Below, in pieces: positions 32,537 through 41,666 of a stretch of 64,000 nucleotides of DNA. Every line of letters starts with the position of its first letter. The stretch's first letter is position 1. The DNA is from Flavobacterium cucumis (GTDB taxonomy: Bacteria > Bacteroidota > Bacteroidia > Flavobacteriales > Flavobacteriaceae). Position numbers and translations under genes: made by a program. The notes under the pieces are model-generated. The model was not told the origin of the DNA, ran no database searches, and saw only the letters and a program-made list of their open reading frames with translations. The stretch spans positions 1-64,000 of the forward strand of contig NZ_FRYK01000006.1 of the NCBI RefSeq assembly GCF_900148835.1. Reading direction: 5' to 3'.

Positions 32537-33238
32537 TTAAACACTAACGCCAAATAGATAGCCCACTAAAGCAGATATTACCATTGCAATTGTCCCCCAA
32601 ATGGTAACACGAAGAATGGCTTTGATTACATTTGAACCACCTGTTTTTGCGGCTGTTGCCCCCAAAATAACCAAGAAAAAAATAGTCGAACCATACAACC
32701 AATATTCCATTCCTTGTAAAGGTAAAAAAAGCACAACTAGAAGCGGTAAAATACCACCAACAGTAAAAGCAGTACCTGAAGCAAAAGCTGCTTGAATAGG
32801 TTTTGCTTGGCTTATTTCATTGATCCCTAATTCGTCTCTGATATGTGTTCCTAAAGCATCGTGTGCCGTTAATTCTTTAGCAACCCGTTCGGCAGTTTCT
32901 TTGGTTAGTCCTCTTTTTTCATAAATCTGTGCTAAAATTAGAAGTTCTTCCTCTGGAGATTCATTCAACTCTTTTTTTTCTCTATCAATATCTGCTTTCT
33001 CTGTATCCGTTTGTGAACTTACAGATACATATTCTCCAGCTGACATCGATAATGCACCTGCTACCAAACCAGCAATTGTAGCCAATAAAATGGGTTCTTT
33101 ATCCGAACTTGCAGCTGCCACACCAACTGCCAAACTTGAAATCGAAATGATTCCATCATTAGCCCCTAAAACAGCTGCTCTAAGCCAATTGCTTCTGTGA
33201 ATGTAATGACTATCTAAATAATTATCAATAGTTAGCAT
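32537..33238 (-). CDS. VIT1/CCC1-family Fe2+/Mn2+ transporter
   Basis: A 233-aa membrane protein of the vacuolar iron transporter family. Seen: NWLRAAVLGANDGIISISSL at residues 17-36 (TM1), AGALSMSAGEYVSVSSQTDTE near 60-80, a cytosolic Glu-rich helical region to about 145 that binds metal in the family, then three more membrane spans. It probably exports excess iron or manganese. Between the RND adaptor (32 bp upstream) and the small membrane protein. Confidence 0.92.
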   Translation of the reverse strand: MLTIDNYLDSHYIHRSNWLRAAVLGANDGIISISSLAVGVAAASSDKEPILLATIAGLVAGALSMSAGEYVSVSSQTDTEKADIDREKKELNESPEEELLILAQIYEKRGLTKETAERVAKELTAHDALGTHIRDELGINEISQAKPIQAAFASGTAFTVGGILPLLVVLFLPLQGMEYWLYGSTIFFLVILGATAAKTGGSNVIKAILRVTIWGTIAMVISALVGYLFGVSV

Positions 33239-33270
33239 TTGATTTCAAATTTGGATTGAATGTACTTAAA

Positions 33271-34383
33271 TTAATTTAAATCGAAGACTCCTTTTACCAA
33301 AATTTTTGATTCCTGATGTACGTTTTCATCAGAAATAATCTCGGTATGATGTTCAGATACTTCTCCTGTTGCTACTAAGGTTTTACGAAAACTAAACTGG
33401 TTGTTTTGTTCCTTAACAAGTAAAAGCACAAAACTTTTATCATTTTCTTTGATAATAGCATCATTTGGCACACTTAATCCTTTCTTTGTGGTAAGAATAA
33501 TACTAGCTTCTACAAACATACCTGATAGCAATTTTTCTTTTAATTCAGGTTGTAATACACCTAAAACTGAGATGCTTCTGTCTTTATTCTCAATCGATTT
33601 ACCTACAGCTTTTACTTTAGAATGGTACACCTCTTTTGAAGCTTGAGGAATAGTAAATTCAATGTTTTGCCCTTCTTTAATTTTTAAAATATCGCTTTCA
33701 AAAACGTTTAAGTTTAATAATAAATGTTGGGTATCCACTACTTCCATAATCACATCAGAAGGTGACATAAACATTCCTACATTGGCATTCATTACCGTAA
33801 TATCTCCTGAAATCGGTGCTTTTAAAGTTATTACCGAAGTAAATTTACCTTTCTCAACATTAGTAGGATTGATATTCAATAGCAATAATTTCTCACGTAA
33901 ACCTTGATACATTCCTTTAGCTTGACGATAATCGCTTTCTGCTTTTAAATAGTTTTTTTGCGAAGTAATTTTCTCATTGTATAACGTTTTTTGGCGCTCA
34001 AATTCAGATTTTAAGTAATTGATTTGTTCGGCAATTGCTACATACTCTTTTTGAATATCCAAGTATTCTGTGTTTTCTAGGGTTACTAAAACTTGTCCTT
34101 TAGCCACTTTATCTCCCACGAGAAAGGAAGATGATTTTACATAACCACCAATAAATGGTGTGATTTTAGCACGATATTGTGGTGGAACGTCAATTTTTCC
34201 AGAAGCGGAAACCGTTACATTAAATTCGTTTTCCATCAAAGTGGCAATCTCCATTTTAGAAGATTGAAATTGTTCTTTAGTAACCGTTATCAATCCGTTG
34301 TTTGGTGTGACCACCTCGGTTTTTTCTTCTTTACAAGAGATGAATAATCCGATTAGTGCTATTAAAATGCTATTTTTTATCAT
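33271..34383 (-). CDS. RND efflux periplasmic adaptor (CusB/CzcB type) lipoprotein
   Basis: A 370-aa membrane-fusion protein linking the inner-membrane pump to the outer-membrane channel. The N-terminus has a lipoprotein signal with lipobox LFISC (Cys near residue 17). A barrel-sandwich half near 65-90, a coiled-coil hairpin near 100-165 and a second lipoyl half near 175-205 follow. No His/Met-rich metal-binding extension is present. The start codon overlaps the stop of the RND gene. Confidence 0.92.
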   Translation of the reverse strand: MIKNSILIALIGLFISCKEEKTEVVTPNNGLITVTKEQFQSSKMEIATLMENEFNVTVSASGKIDVPPQYRAKITPFIGGYVKSSSFLVGDKVAKGQVLVTLENTEYLDIQKEYVAIAEQINYLKSEFERQKTLYNEKITSQKNYLKAESDYRQAKGMYQGLREKLLLLNINPTNVEKGKFTSVITLKAPISGDITVMNANVGMFMSPSDVIMEVVDTQHLLLNLNVFESDILKIKEGQNIEFTIPQASKEVYHSKVKAVGKSIENKDRSISVLGVLQPELKEKLLSGMFVEASIILTTKKGLSVPNDAIIKENDKSFVLLLVKEQNNQFSFRKTLVATGEVSEHHTEIISDENVHQESKILVKGVFDLN

Positions 34384-37300
34384 TAGTTTTCGATATTTAG
34401 GTAATATAAATCTAAAATAGTGGTGTTGTATTGCATTACGGCATCCAAGTAATCCACTTGAATGGTTGTGGCATTTTCTAAACTTAAAATGTATTGAAAA
34501 AAGTCTATTTCGCCGTGTTTGTAACTGCTGTCAGCTACTTTTATGATTTCTTCTGATACTTTTTTTCCATACTCATTGTAGTAAGATATGGCTTCTTGTT
34601 GCTGTTCAACTTCTTGTTGTTTTTGTTTGATATAAGCATCTATTTTAGTTTCTTCCTGTTTCTTTTGGGCTTCCCAAGCTTGTGTTTCTAGTTTGGCAAC
34701 TTTTGATTTGGTACTATTTCCGCTGAATAAGATGGGTACTGATAATCCAATTTGAAATCCATATAAGGATTGGGATAAGCCGTTATTTTTTCCTTGAAAA
34801 TATTCCAAATTCAAATCCGGTAACCAATTTTGTTTTTGCAAACTTTGATTTGATTTGTAAATATTAGTAAACGATTCTAGATGTGATAGATACAAATCTT
34901 TACTTGAACTTAATGTTACAGTTGAAATAGGTTCGGATAGTTGATTAGAAATTACAATTTCTTCTTCACTTTGGACTAAAGATTGCAACACTTCTACTTG
35001 TGCTTTTTTTTCTTTTTCCAATTGTGACAATTTGGTTTTGATCTGACGAAATTTAGCTTCAGCTGTAATTTTTTCTAAATAATTGGTTTCGCCTAATTCA
35101 AATCTTCTATTGCTTGCTTTAGAAAAATTTTGGTACAAGCTATCCAAATAGCGGTATAATTTTTCTTGGTGTTGCACATTTACAATTTGGTAATACACCT
35201 GTGAAATTTTTAATTTGAGCTGGTTTTGCTGAATTTCAAATCCGGTTTTCTCTTTTTCATATTCCGCTTTATATAATTTCTTTTTAGCACCATAAACCGT
35301 TGGGAAAGCAAATTTTTGTTGGGCACCAAAGACTTTCAAAGGCATCTCATTTAAAGCTAAGTTGTTTTGATCATAACTATAATACACATTTGTTTTTTCG
35401 AAATCATAGGCCAATTTTATAGCTTGTTTTGCTTTTTCAATCTTCACTTGTCCTGCTTTAATTCCTGCATTGTTTGAAATGGCTTTCTGAACCAAACCGT
35501 CTAATTCAGGATTTTTTTGTTGTGAAAAACCTATAATTGGCAACACCATAAAGATCAGTAAAAGAGCTGCCTTTTTTCCCTTTTTAAATTTTGGTTTTTT
35601 GAATTCCTTTTCATCAAAAATTTTAAATAAAATAGGCAAAACAATCATGGTTAAAAGAGTTGCAGTAAACAATCCACCAATGACAACTGTTGCCAAAGGA
35701 CGTTGTACCTCTGCTCCTGCTGAAGACGAAATAGCCATGGGTAAAAATCCAAGAGCTGCAGCCGAAGCAGTTAATAAAACGGGACGTAATCTGTCGGTTG
35801 TTCCTTTTAAAATAAGTTCGTTCATATTCGTCATACCTTGGTGTTTCAATTCTTTAAAATGTTCGATTAATACGATTCCGTTTAACACTGCAATTCCGAA
35901 CAGCGCAATAAATCCTACTCCTGCTGAAATACTAAAAGGTAAATCGCGCATCCATAAGAACAAAATACCTCCCACTGCTGATAATGGAATAGCAGAATAC
36001 ACCATCAACGCTTCTTTTACTGAGCCAAAAGCAAAGTACAACAAGATGAAGATTAAAAATAGAGCAACCGGAACGGCAATTAACAATCGGGCTTTTGCAC
36101 TTTCTAAATTTTCAAATTGCCCCCCATACGTTACTCGATAACCATCGGGTAAATCAATTTTGGTTGCAATAATTTTCTTCACATCATCCACAACACTTTG
36201 TAAATCGCGGTTACGAACGTTGATTCCGACTACAATTCTACGATTGGTGTTGTCTCTTGAGATTTTGGCAGGACCTTCCGTGTATTCTATTTTGGCTAAT
36301 TCACGTAACGGAATTTGTTCGCCATTTGGTGTGGTCACATATAAATTTTGCAAGTCTTCTAAGTTTTTACGATTGCTTTCGTCTAAACGAACTACCAAAT
36401 CAAATCGTTTTTCCCCTTCAAATACATTTCCTGCTGTTTTTCCTGCAAATCCTAAAGCAATCATGTCATTCAAATCGGCAATATTCAAACCAAATTGCGC
36501 TATCTTACTTCTATCGTATTGTACAAACATTTGAGGTAAACCTTCTGTTTTTTCAATAATAATATCTGAAGCCCCTTCAACATTTTTAATTGCTTTTTCA
36601 ATTTCGTGTGCTTTTTTGGCTAAAATATCAAGGTCTTCACCAAATATTTTAATGGCTACATCCGAACGAGAACCTGAGATCAATTCATTGAATCGCATTT
36701 CGATAGGTTGTGTAAATTCAACTTCCATATTGGGAATTTGTTTTTCGATAGCGGCTTTGATTTTATCGGCTAATTCGTCTTTTGTTGCAGCTGAAACCCA
36801 TTCTGATTTTGGTTTCAGCTTCACAATCACATCACTTTCCTCCATACTCATAGGATCGGTAGGTACTTCTGCAGCACCAATTCGCGTAACTACTTGATCA
36901 ACCTCGGGGAAATTCTTTAGAATGATTGTTTCTATTTTGGTTGTGGTTTCAACTGTTTTGGTTAAGGAAGTTCCCGTTTTTAAAACGGGTTGAATCACGA
37001 AATCCCCTTCGTCTAATGTGGGGATGAATTCGCCTCCAATTGAAGTAAATACGCCAATTGCTAAAACCAATAGTCCGACAGCACCATAAATTACTTTTTT
37101 GGTATTATCTAAAGCCCAAGTAATTACAGGTAGATACCAAGAATTCAATTTGTTAATCAAACGATTGGAAAATGAATTGGGATTTTCTTCTTTAGGTTTT
37201 AAAAACATGGAAGACACTACAGGAACGTAGGTAAAGCAGAATAACATTGCTCCAATCAAGGCGAAACTAAACGTCATTGCCATAGGTTTGAACATCTTAC

Positions 37301-38723
37301 CTTCTACTCCAGAAAGCGATAAAATAGGAATGAATACAATTAAGATGATCAACTGTCCGAAGATTGCCGAATTCATCATTTTTGAGGCACTTTTATAGGT
37401 GATTTGGTCAATTTCATCTTGACGCTCTTTCTTACTCAAACCCACCAATGTGCTTGATTTCGAAGCGATTTGAAAAGCAATAAATTCGACAATAATTACG
37501 GCTCCATCAATAATAATTCCAAAATCGATAGCCCCCAAACTCATTAAGTTGGCATCGATTTTAAAAATATTCATGAACGAAATGGCGAATAGTAAACACA
37601 GCGGAATTACAGAAGCCACTACCAATCCTGAACGCCAGTTTCCAAGTAAAAGCACTACTACAAAGATTACAATCAAACAACCTAAAATTAAGTTTTCGGC
37701 AACTGTGAAAGTAGTTTTACCTACTAATTCACTTCGTTCTAAAAATCCGTTGATGTAAACACCGTCTGGTAACGTTTTCTCGATTTCTGTTACGCGATGT
37801 TTTACGTCATCAATTACTTGTTTCGAATTAGCTCCTTTTAGCATCATCACTTGACCTAACACCTTCTCTCCTTCTCCATTTCCTGTGATAGCTCCAAAAC
37901 GGTTGGCATGACCAAATTTTACTGCTGCAATATTCTTAACGTAAACTGGATTTCCGTTTACATTTTTAACGACTATATTTTCAATATCTTCTAATTTCGT
38001 CACACGACCTTCACCTCGAATAAAATAACTTTGATTCGTTTTCTCGATATACGAACCACCTGCAATGCTGTTGTTTTTTTCAATCGCTTCAAAAAGTTCG
38101 TTAACCGAAATATTCATCGCTTTCAAACTCGAAGAATGAATGGCAATTTCGTATTGTTTTAAGTACCCACCCCAGGTATTGATTTCTACAACCCCTTTTA
38201 TTCCTGATAATTGTCGTTTTACTACCCAATCTTGAATGGTACGCAAATCGGTAATGGTGTAACGATCTTTGAATTCCGGTTTCACTTCTAGGGTATATTG
38301 ATAAACTTCCCCTAAACCTGTTGTAATTGGACCCATTTCGGGTGTACCAAAACCTTGAGGGATTTTTTCAGAAGCGGTTTTGATTTTTTCAGCGATCAAT
38401 TGTCTTGGTAAATAGGTTCCCATATCTTCTTCAAAAACGATGGTAACTACGGACAACCCAAATTTTGAAATCGAACGAATTTCTTGTACACCAGGTAAAT
38501 TCGCCATTTCTAATTCCACGGGATACGTGATATACTGTTCGATATCTTGAGTGGATAGATTTCGTGACGTAGTGATGACTTGCACTTGATTGTTCGTAAT
38601 ATCTGGAACAGCACCAATCGAAATTTGGAAAACGGAAAAGATTCCGTAACCTAAAACTCCTAATGTAAAAAGGAGAACAATTAGTTTGTTTCGCAAACTA
38701 AAAGCAATTATTTTTTCTAACAT
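34383..38723 (-). CDS. CusA/CzcA heavy-metal RND pump fused to a TolC-like outer-membrane factor
   Basis: A 1446-aa fusion. Residues 1 to ~1035 are a complete HME-type RND pump with twelve predicted spans; TM4 carries the charged DFGIIIDGAVIIVE motif near 400. Residues ~1065-1446 are an OEP/TolC-like helical domain with two coiled-coil repeats. The junction (about 1045-1065) has a lysine-rich stretch, a hydrophobic core and a GFSQQ cut-like site, so it looks like a retained signal peptide. Start at ATG 38723 (MLEKIIAFSLRNK) rather than 38786. With the adaptor it forms a cation efflux machine, probably Cu, Zn, Co or Ni; the metal is not readable from sequence. Confidence 0.93.
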   Translation of the reverse strand: MLEKIIAFSLRNKLIVLLFTLGVLGYGIFSVFQISIGAVPDITNNQVQVITTSRNLSTQDIEQYITYPVELEMANLPGVQEIRSISKFGLSVVTIVFEEDMGTYLPRQLIAEKIKTASEKIPQGFGTPEMGPITTGLGEVYQYTLEVKPEFKDRYTITDLRTIQDWVVKRQLSGIKGVVEINTWGGYLKQYEIAIHSSSLKAMNISVNELFEAIEKNNSIAGGSYIEKTNQSYFIRGEGRVTKLEDIENIVVKNVNGNPVYVKNIAAVKFGHANRFGAITGNGEGEKVLGQVMMLKGANSKQVIDDVKHRVTEIEKTLPDGVYINGFLERSELVGKTTFTVAENLILGCLIVIFVVVLLLGNWRSGLVVASVIPLCLLFAISFMNIFKIDANLMSLGAIDFGIIIDGAVIIVEFIAFQIASKSSTLVGLSKKERQDEIDQITYKSASKMMNSAIFGQLIILIVFIPILSLSGVEGKMFKPMAMTFSFALIGAMLFCFTYVPVVSSMFLKPKEENPNSFSNRLINKLNSWYLPVITWALDNTKKVIYGAVGLLVLAIGVFTSIGGEFIPTLDEGDFVIQPVLKTGTSLTKTVETTTKIETIILKNFPEVDQVVTRIGAAEVPTDPMSMEESDVIVKLKPKSEWVSAATKDELADKIKAAIEKQIPNMEVEFTQPIEMRFNELISGSRSDVAIKIFGEDLDILAKKAHEIEKAIKNVEGASDIIIEKTEGLPQMFVQYDRSKIAQFGLNIADLNDMIALGFAGKTAGNVFEGEKRFDLVVRLDESNRKNLEDLQNLYVTTPNGEQIPLRELAKIEYTEGPAKISRDNTNRRIVVGINVRNRDLQSVVDDVKKIIATKIDLPDGYRVTYGGQFENLESAKARLLIAVPVALFLIFILLYFAFGSVKEALMVYSAIPLSAVGGILFLWMRDLPFSISAGVGFIALFGIAVLNGIVLIEHFKELKHQGMTNMNELILKGTTDRLRPVLLTASAAALGFLPMAISSSAGAEVQRPLATVVIGGLFTATLLTMIVLPILFKIFDEKEFKKPKFKKGKKAALLLIFMVLPIIGFSQQKNPELDGLVQKAISNNAGIKAGQVKIEKAKQAIKLAYDFEKTNVYYSYDQNNLALNEMPLKVFGAQQKFAFPTVYGAKKKLYKAEYEKEKTGFEIQQNQLKLKISQVYYQIVNVQHQEKLYRYLDSLYQNFSKASNRRFELGETNYLEKITAEAKFRQIKTKLSQLEKEKKAQVEVLQSLVQSEEEIVISNQLSEPISTVTLSSSKDLYLSHLESFTNIYKSNQSLQKQNWLPDLNLEYFQGKNNGLSQSLYGFQIGLSVPILFSGNSTKSKVAKLETQAWEAQKKQEETKIDAYIKQKQQEVEQQQEAISYYNEYGKKVSEEIIKVADSSYKHGEIDFFQYILSLENATTIQVDYLDAVMQYNTTILDLYYLNIEN

Positions 38724-38811
38724 TTTATTAAAATTATAATAAACAATAGTATTTATCTGGCGAACCGATAAACACATAAGCATCAATAAAAATGATTATT
38801 TACAAAAAATG

Positions 38812-39189
38812 TTAGGCTATTTTAGGAGGTAACCAAATAGTCGTAATTAAATGCGATTTGAAAGACTGGTGGTAAAAATACTTCTGTTTGGTTGTAATTA
38901 CAGCTTTTACAGGCTGAATTTGAAAATTAGAATTGTTAACCAATACGAAAACAGTTGAAGCAATTTCAAAGGTTTTAAAAGGTAAATCTTGATGTTCTTC
39001 TGGATTGTTTTCTGCGTTTTTAGAGTAATGCAATTCTAGAAAATCGATAAAAGAAATTGAAGTAGTAGCCAACTCGTTTTTGTGCTCATTATAATGTTCG
39101 ATTAAATTCGGAATTTTCAATAACTGCCCTATCGATGTGTTGGCACACATAAAAACAGTAATTAAAAAAAGGGCTATTAGCTTGTTCAT
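38812..39189 (-). CDS. Small secreted protein, first gene of the metal efflux operon
   Basis: A 125-aa protein with signal peptide (about residues 1-20) and a short mature part containing several His residues (HYNEHKNE near 32-39, HYSKNAE, HQDLPF, HQSFKSH). Similar small exported proteins often precede CusA-type genes in Flavobacteriia. The His content suggests metal contact, but there is no recognised domain. The gene begins 27 bp after a -7 box (TACCTTTG, minus strand, 39216-39223), so it probably leads the operon. Confidence 0.72.
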   Translation of the reverse strand: MNKLIALFLITVFMCANTSIGQLLKIPNLIEHYNEHKNELATTSISFIDFLELHYSKNAENNPEEHQDLPFKTFEIASTVFVLVNNSNFQIQPVKAVITTKQKYFYHQSFKSHLITTIWLPPKIA

Positions 39190-39215
39190 TTTAATCGAGT
39201 TATCTAACTACCCTA

Positions 39216-39223
39216 CAAAGGTA
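39216..39223 (-). promoter_or_regulatory. -7 box for the metal efflux operon
   Basis: TACCTTTG on the minus strand, exact TAnnTTTG, 27 bp before the start at 39189. No clear -33 partner. Confidence 0.45.
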
Positions 39224-39256
39224 AAGAATAAAATTAAGATATACCTTAAGGACTGC

Positions 39257-41233
39257 TTAATGTTGATTAATCAATTTAACTTCCATTTTTCCGTTTTTAA
39301 ATCGTTCACTTGCAATTTGATAATAGGAAATAGTTTTGTTTTTTGAGGAATCGTTATGAATCCGTTTTGGTTCTAATATTTTATTTTTTGCATTCCATTC
39401 ATATTGATTTACTTTTTTTCGGTCGTTAATTTCAGTAAAAGTAATTCCTTCTAACAATCCTAAAGTTCTGTAGTTTCCTAAAAATGCTCTTTGCTCAGAA
39501 GTTTTCATCTTTGAAATATCCTTACCAAAGAAACTGGAAGTATAATTCCAATTTAAATAACCAAAAAGTGTTGGCATTAAATCAATTTGTGAAACCAATT
39601 TATCAACTTTTTCATTTTTGGTGTTTAAATTGTAAATTATAGCAGGTATGTGATGTTTATCTACATTAATTTCCCATTTACCAGCGCTACTGGCACAATG
39701 ATCTGCCACTATAACAAAAACAGTGTTTGAATACCATTTCTTTGTTTTTGCTTGTTTTATAAATTGTCCCAATGCATAATCGGTATATTTCACCGCTGCT
39801 TCACGGCTTCCTTGTTTTAAGTTAACTTTATTATCGGGAAAAGTATAAGGTTTATGATTTGACGTTGTCATTATAAATTGAAAAAAAGGGTGATTGGAAG
39901 TAGCTTCAAAATCTGCTCTTTTTAGTGCTTGTTTGTAAGTATCCTCATCACAAATCCCCCAAGCATTTTCAAATGTAACTTCGTTATCTGGAATAGCTGT
40001 TCTCGTCGTAACTATTTTATCAGATAATGGATTTCCTCTATCTCTATCAATTATATTAAATCCTTGACCTCCGAAAAAAGTATTCATATTATCAAAATAA
40101 CCATCTCCTCCATAGATAAAATCAAGTTGATAGCCTTTTTGTTTTAAAATAGTGGCAATAGAAAATAAGTTGTCATTATTTTGCCTTCTCACGATACTAT
40201 TTCCTGGGGTTGGAGGTACACACAATGTTAACGCTTCCATTCCTCTAACCGTTCTAGTTCCAGTTGCATACATGTTTTGAAAAAAAATTCCTTCATTTGC
40301 AAGTTGGTTGATATTAGTAGTTAAATTTTCAGCATTTCCAAATTCACTCAAAAAATCAGCACTTAAACTTTCTATGCAAATTAGAATGATATTAGGTGTT
40401 ACTTCATTAATTTTACCTGTTACAACTCTCGAAATATCATCGTAATTATCAGAACTAAATTTTTCATCTGATGCTATTAAATCAGACTTTACAATTTTAT
40501 AAGCCAACTTTTCATCCAATTTTGTGTAAAATAAGTCATAATCTAATTCGTTGGAACGAAAAGCAGCAAAAAAAGAAAAAACACCATTTTTAGATAGTTC
40601 ATTTTGATAAATATTGGAGCTCCATTCAGCGGATTTATTTTCTAAAACTGAAAACAAACTGATAAGGAAAAGTAAGTAAACAAAAAGGATTGAAAGTCGG
40701 TTTGACAATTTTGGTTTTGAACTAAATACTTGTTTGAAAATTTCGTTCTTCTTTAGCAAATAAAAAATTAATAAAATACAACAAAGTAAAACTAAAACGA
40801 TAGAGGGTATTGGATAAGATTGATTTATATTCTCAACAACTTCATAAGTATATATTAAATAATCAACAGCAATAAAATTAAATCTTGTATTGAATTCATC
40901 CCAAAAAGGAAACTCTGAAAATGAAGAAAATAATATAACGAAAAATAAAAGAAAAAGTATCAAATATGTTAATACAATATCTATTTTTTTTCCAATCCAT
41001 TTTGAAGGAAGAATTGTTAAATAAAAGATGTAAAATGTTATAAACGCAAAACCGATAGCGATATCAAAAAGAAAACCTTTACCAAAAATAATGAATGAAG
41101 TATAAAAGGATAAATCTAATTTATCAATTGAAAGGATAGCTAAAATAGTTCTGGTTATTGTAGCCAAAATTAAATACCCGATAAAAAAACAAATAGCCAC
41201 CAAATAGCGATTGTAAAGCGATTTTAGATTCAT
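39257..41233 (-). CDS. LTA-synthase-family phosphoglycerol transferase/sulfatase
   Basis: A 658-aa membrane protein. Five N-terminal hydrophobic segments (to about residue 205) anchor an extracytoplasmic alkaline-phosphatase-fold domain. Seen: the metal-ligand start ILICIESLSADF near 285-296, the GTRTVRGMEAL segment near 324-334 with the presumed Thr nucleophile, and the late metal ligands VIVADHCASSAG near 510-521. Members move phosphoglycerol from phosphatidylglycerol to a glycan, releasing diacylglycerol. Only 2 bp separate it from dgkA upstream, which fits recycling of that diacylglycerol. Acceptor unknown in a Gram-negative without LTA. Confidence 0.88.
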   Translation of the reverse strand: MNLKSLYNRYLVAICFFIGYLILATITRTILAILSIDKLDLSFYTSFIIFGKGFLFDIAIGFAFITFYIFYLTILPSKWIGKKIDIVLTYLILFLLFFVILFSSFSEFPFWDEFNTRFNFIAVDYLIYTYEVVENINQSYPIPSIVLVLLCCILLIFYLLKKNEIFKQVFSSKPKLSNRLSILFVYLLFLISLFSVLENKSAEWSSNIYQNELSKNGVFSFFAAFRSNELDYDLFYTKLDEKLAYKIVKSDLIASDEKFSSDNYDDISRVVTGKINEVTPNIILICIESLSADFLSEFGNAENLTTNINQLANEGIFFQNMYATGTRTVRGMEALTLCVPPTPGNSIVRRQNNDNLFSIATILKQKGYQLDFIYGGDGYFDNMNTFFGGQGFNIIDRDRGNPLSDKIVTTRTAIPDNEVTFENAWGICDEDTYKQALKRADFEATSNHPFFQFIMTTSNHKPYTFPDNKVNLKQGSREAAVKYTDYALGQFIKQAKTKKWYSNTVFVIVADHCASSAGKWEINVDKHHIPAIIYNLNTKNEKVDKLVSQIDLMPTLFGYLNWNYTSSFFGKDISKMKTSEQRAFLGNYRTLGLLEGITFTEINDRKKVNQYEWNAKNKILEPKRIHNDSSKNKTISYYQIASERFKNGKMEVKLINQH

Positions 41234-41235
41234 AA

Positions 41236-41592
41236 TTACAAATAAGAAGAATAAGTTAAGTACAGAATGACAATTGAAATTACAACAGCAAAAGAAACAG
41301 CACCAGCTGCAATATCTTTTATAAATCCTATTTTATGATGATAGTCTGGATGAATAAAATCACATAATTTTTCTATAGCAGTGTTTAAGCTTTCAATAGC
41401 CAATACAAATGCCATACAAAATAGCTGAACAATCCAATCTAATTTGGAGAGTCCCACATAAAAGCCTGAAGCTATTAATAACAGTGAAATAAGTGATTGA
41501 GTAATTATTGCATCTTCTGTTTTTATCAATAAAAACATACCATACAAAGCAAATTTTAGACTTTTTATTCGTCCAAATACAAATGACTTCAT
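41236..41592 (-). CDS. dgkA: Diacylglycerol kinase
   Basis: A 118-aa, three-span membrane kinase (DgkA/undecaprenol kinase type). The catalytic signature ESLNTAIEKLCDFIHPDYH is at about residues 65-83, followed by KIGFIKDIAAGAV. It phosphorylates diacylglycerol, or undecaprenol in some bacteria, to the phosphatidate level. Two-gene operon with the phosphoglycerol transferase. A TACATTTG -7 box (minus strand, 41608-41615) lies 15 bp before the ATG. Confidence 0.92.
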   Translation of the reverse strand: MKSFVFGRIKSLKFALYGMFLLIKTEDAIITQSLISLLLIASGFYVGLSKLDWIVQLFCMAFVLAIESLNTAIEKLCDFIHPDYHHKIGFIKDIAAGAVSFAVVISIVILYLTYSSYL

Positions 41593-41607
41593 AAATTAAA
41601 ATTTAAT

Positions 41608-41615
41608 CAAATGTA
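41608..41615 (-). promoter_or_regulatory. -7 box for the dgkA operon
   Basis: TACATTTG on the minus strand, exact consensus, just upstream of dgkA. No -33 partner seen. Confidence 0.45.
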
Positions 41616-41666
41616 TTGGTTTAAAATATAGAAATGCTTAAGATTTACTTAATATAAAATTAAGAT

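Noticed and set aside
36842..36897. Possible frameshift within the RND-OMF gene
   Set aside because: The reading frame and motifs continue without interruption through 34383-38723.
38768..38785. AAACACATAAGCATC as another member of the AAACACATAG palindrome family
   Set aside because: Only one arm is present, with no complementary partner nearby, so it may be chance.
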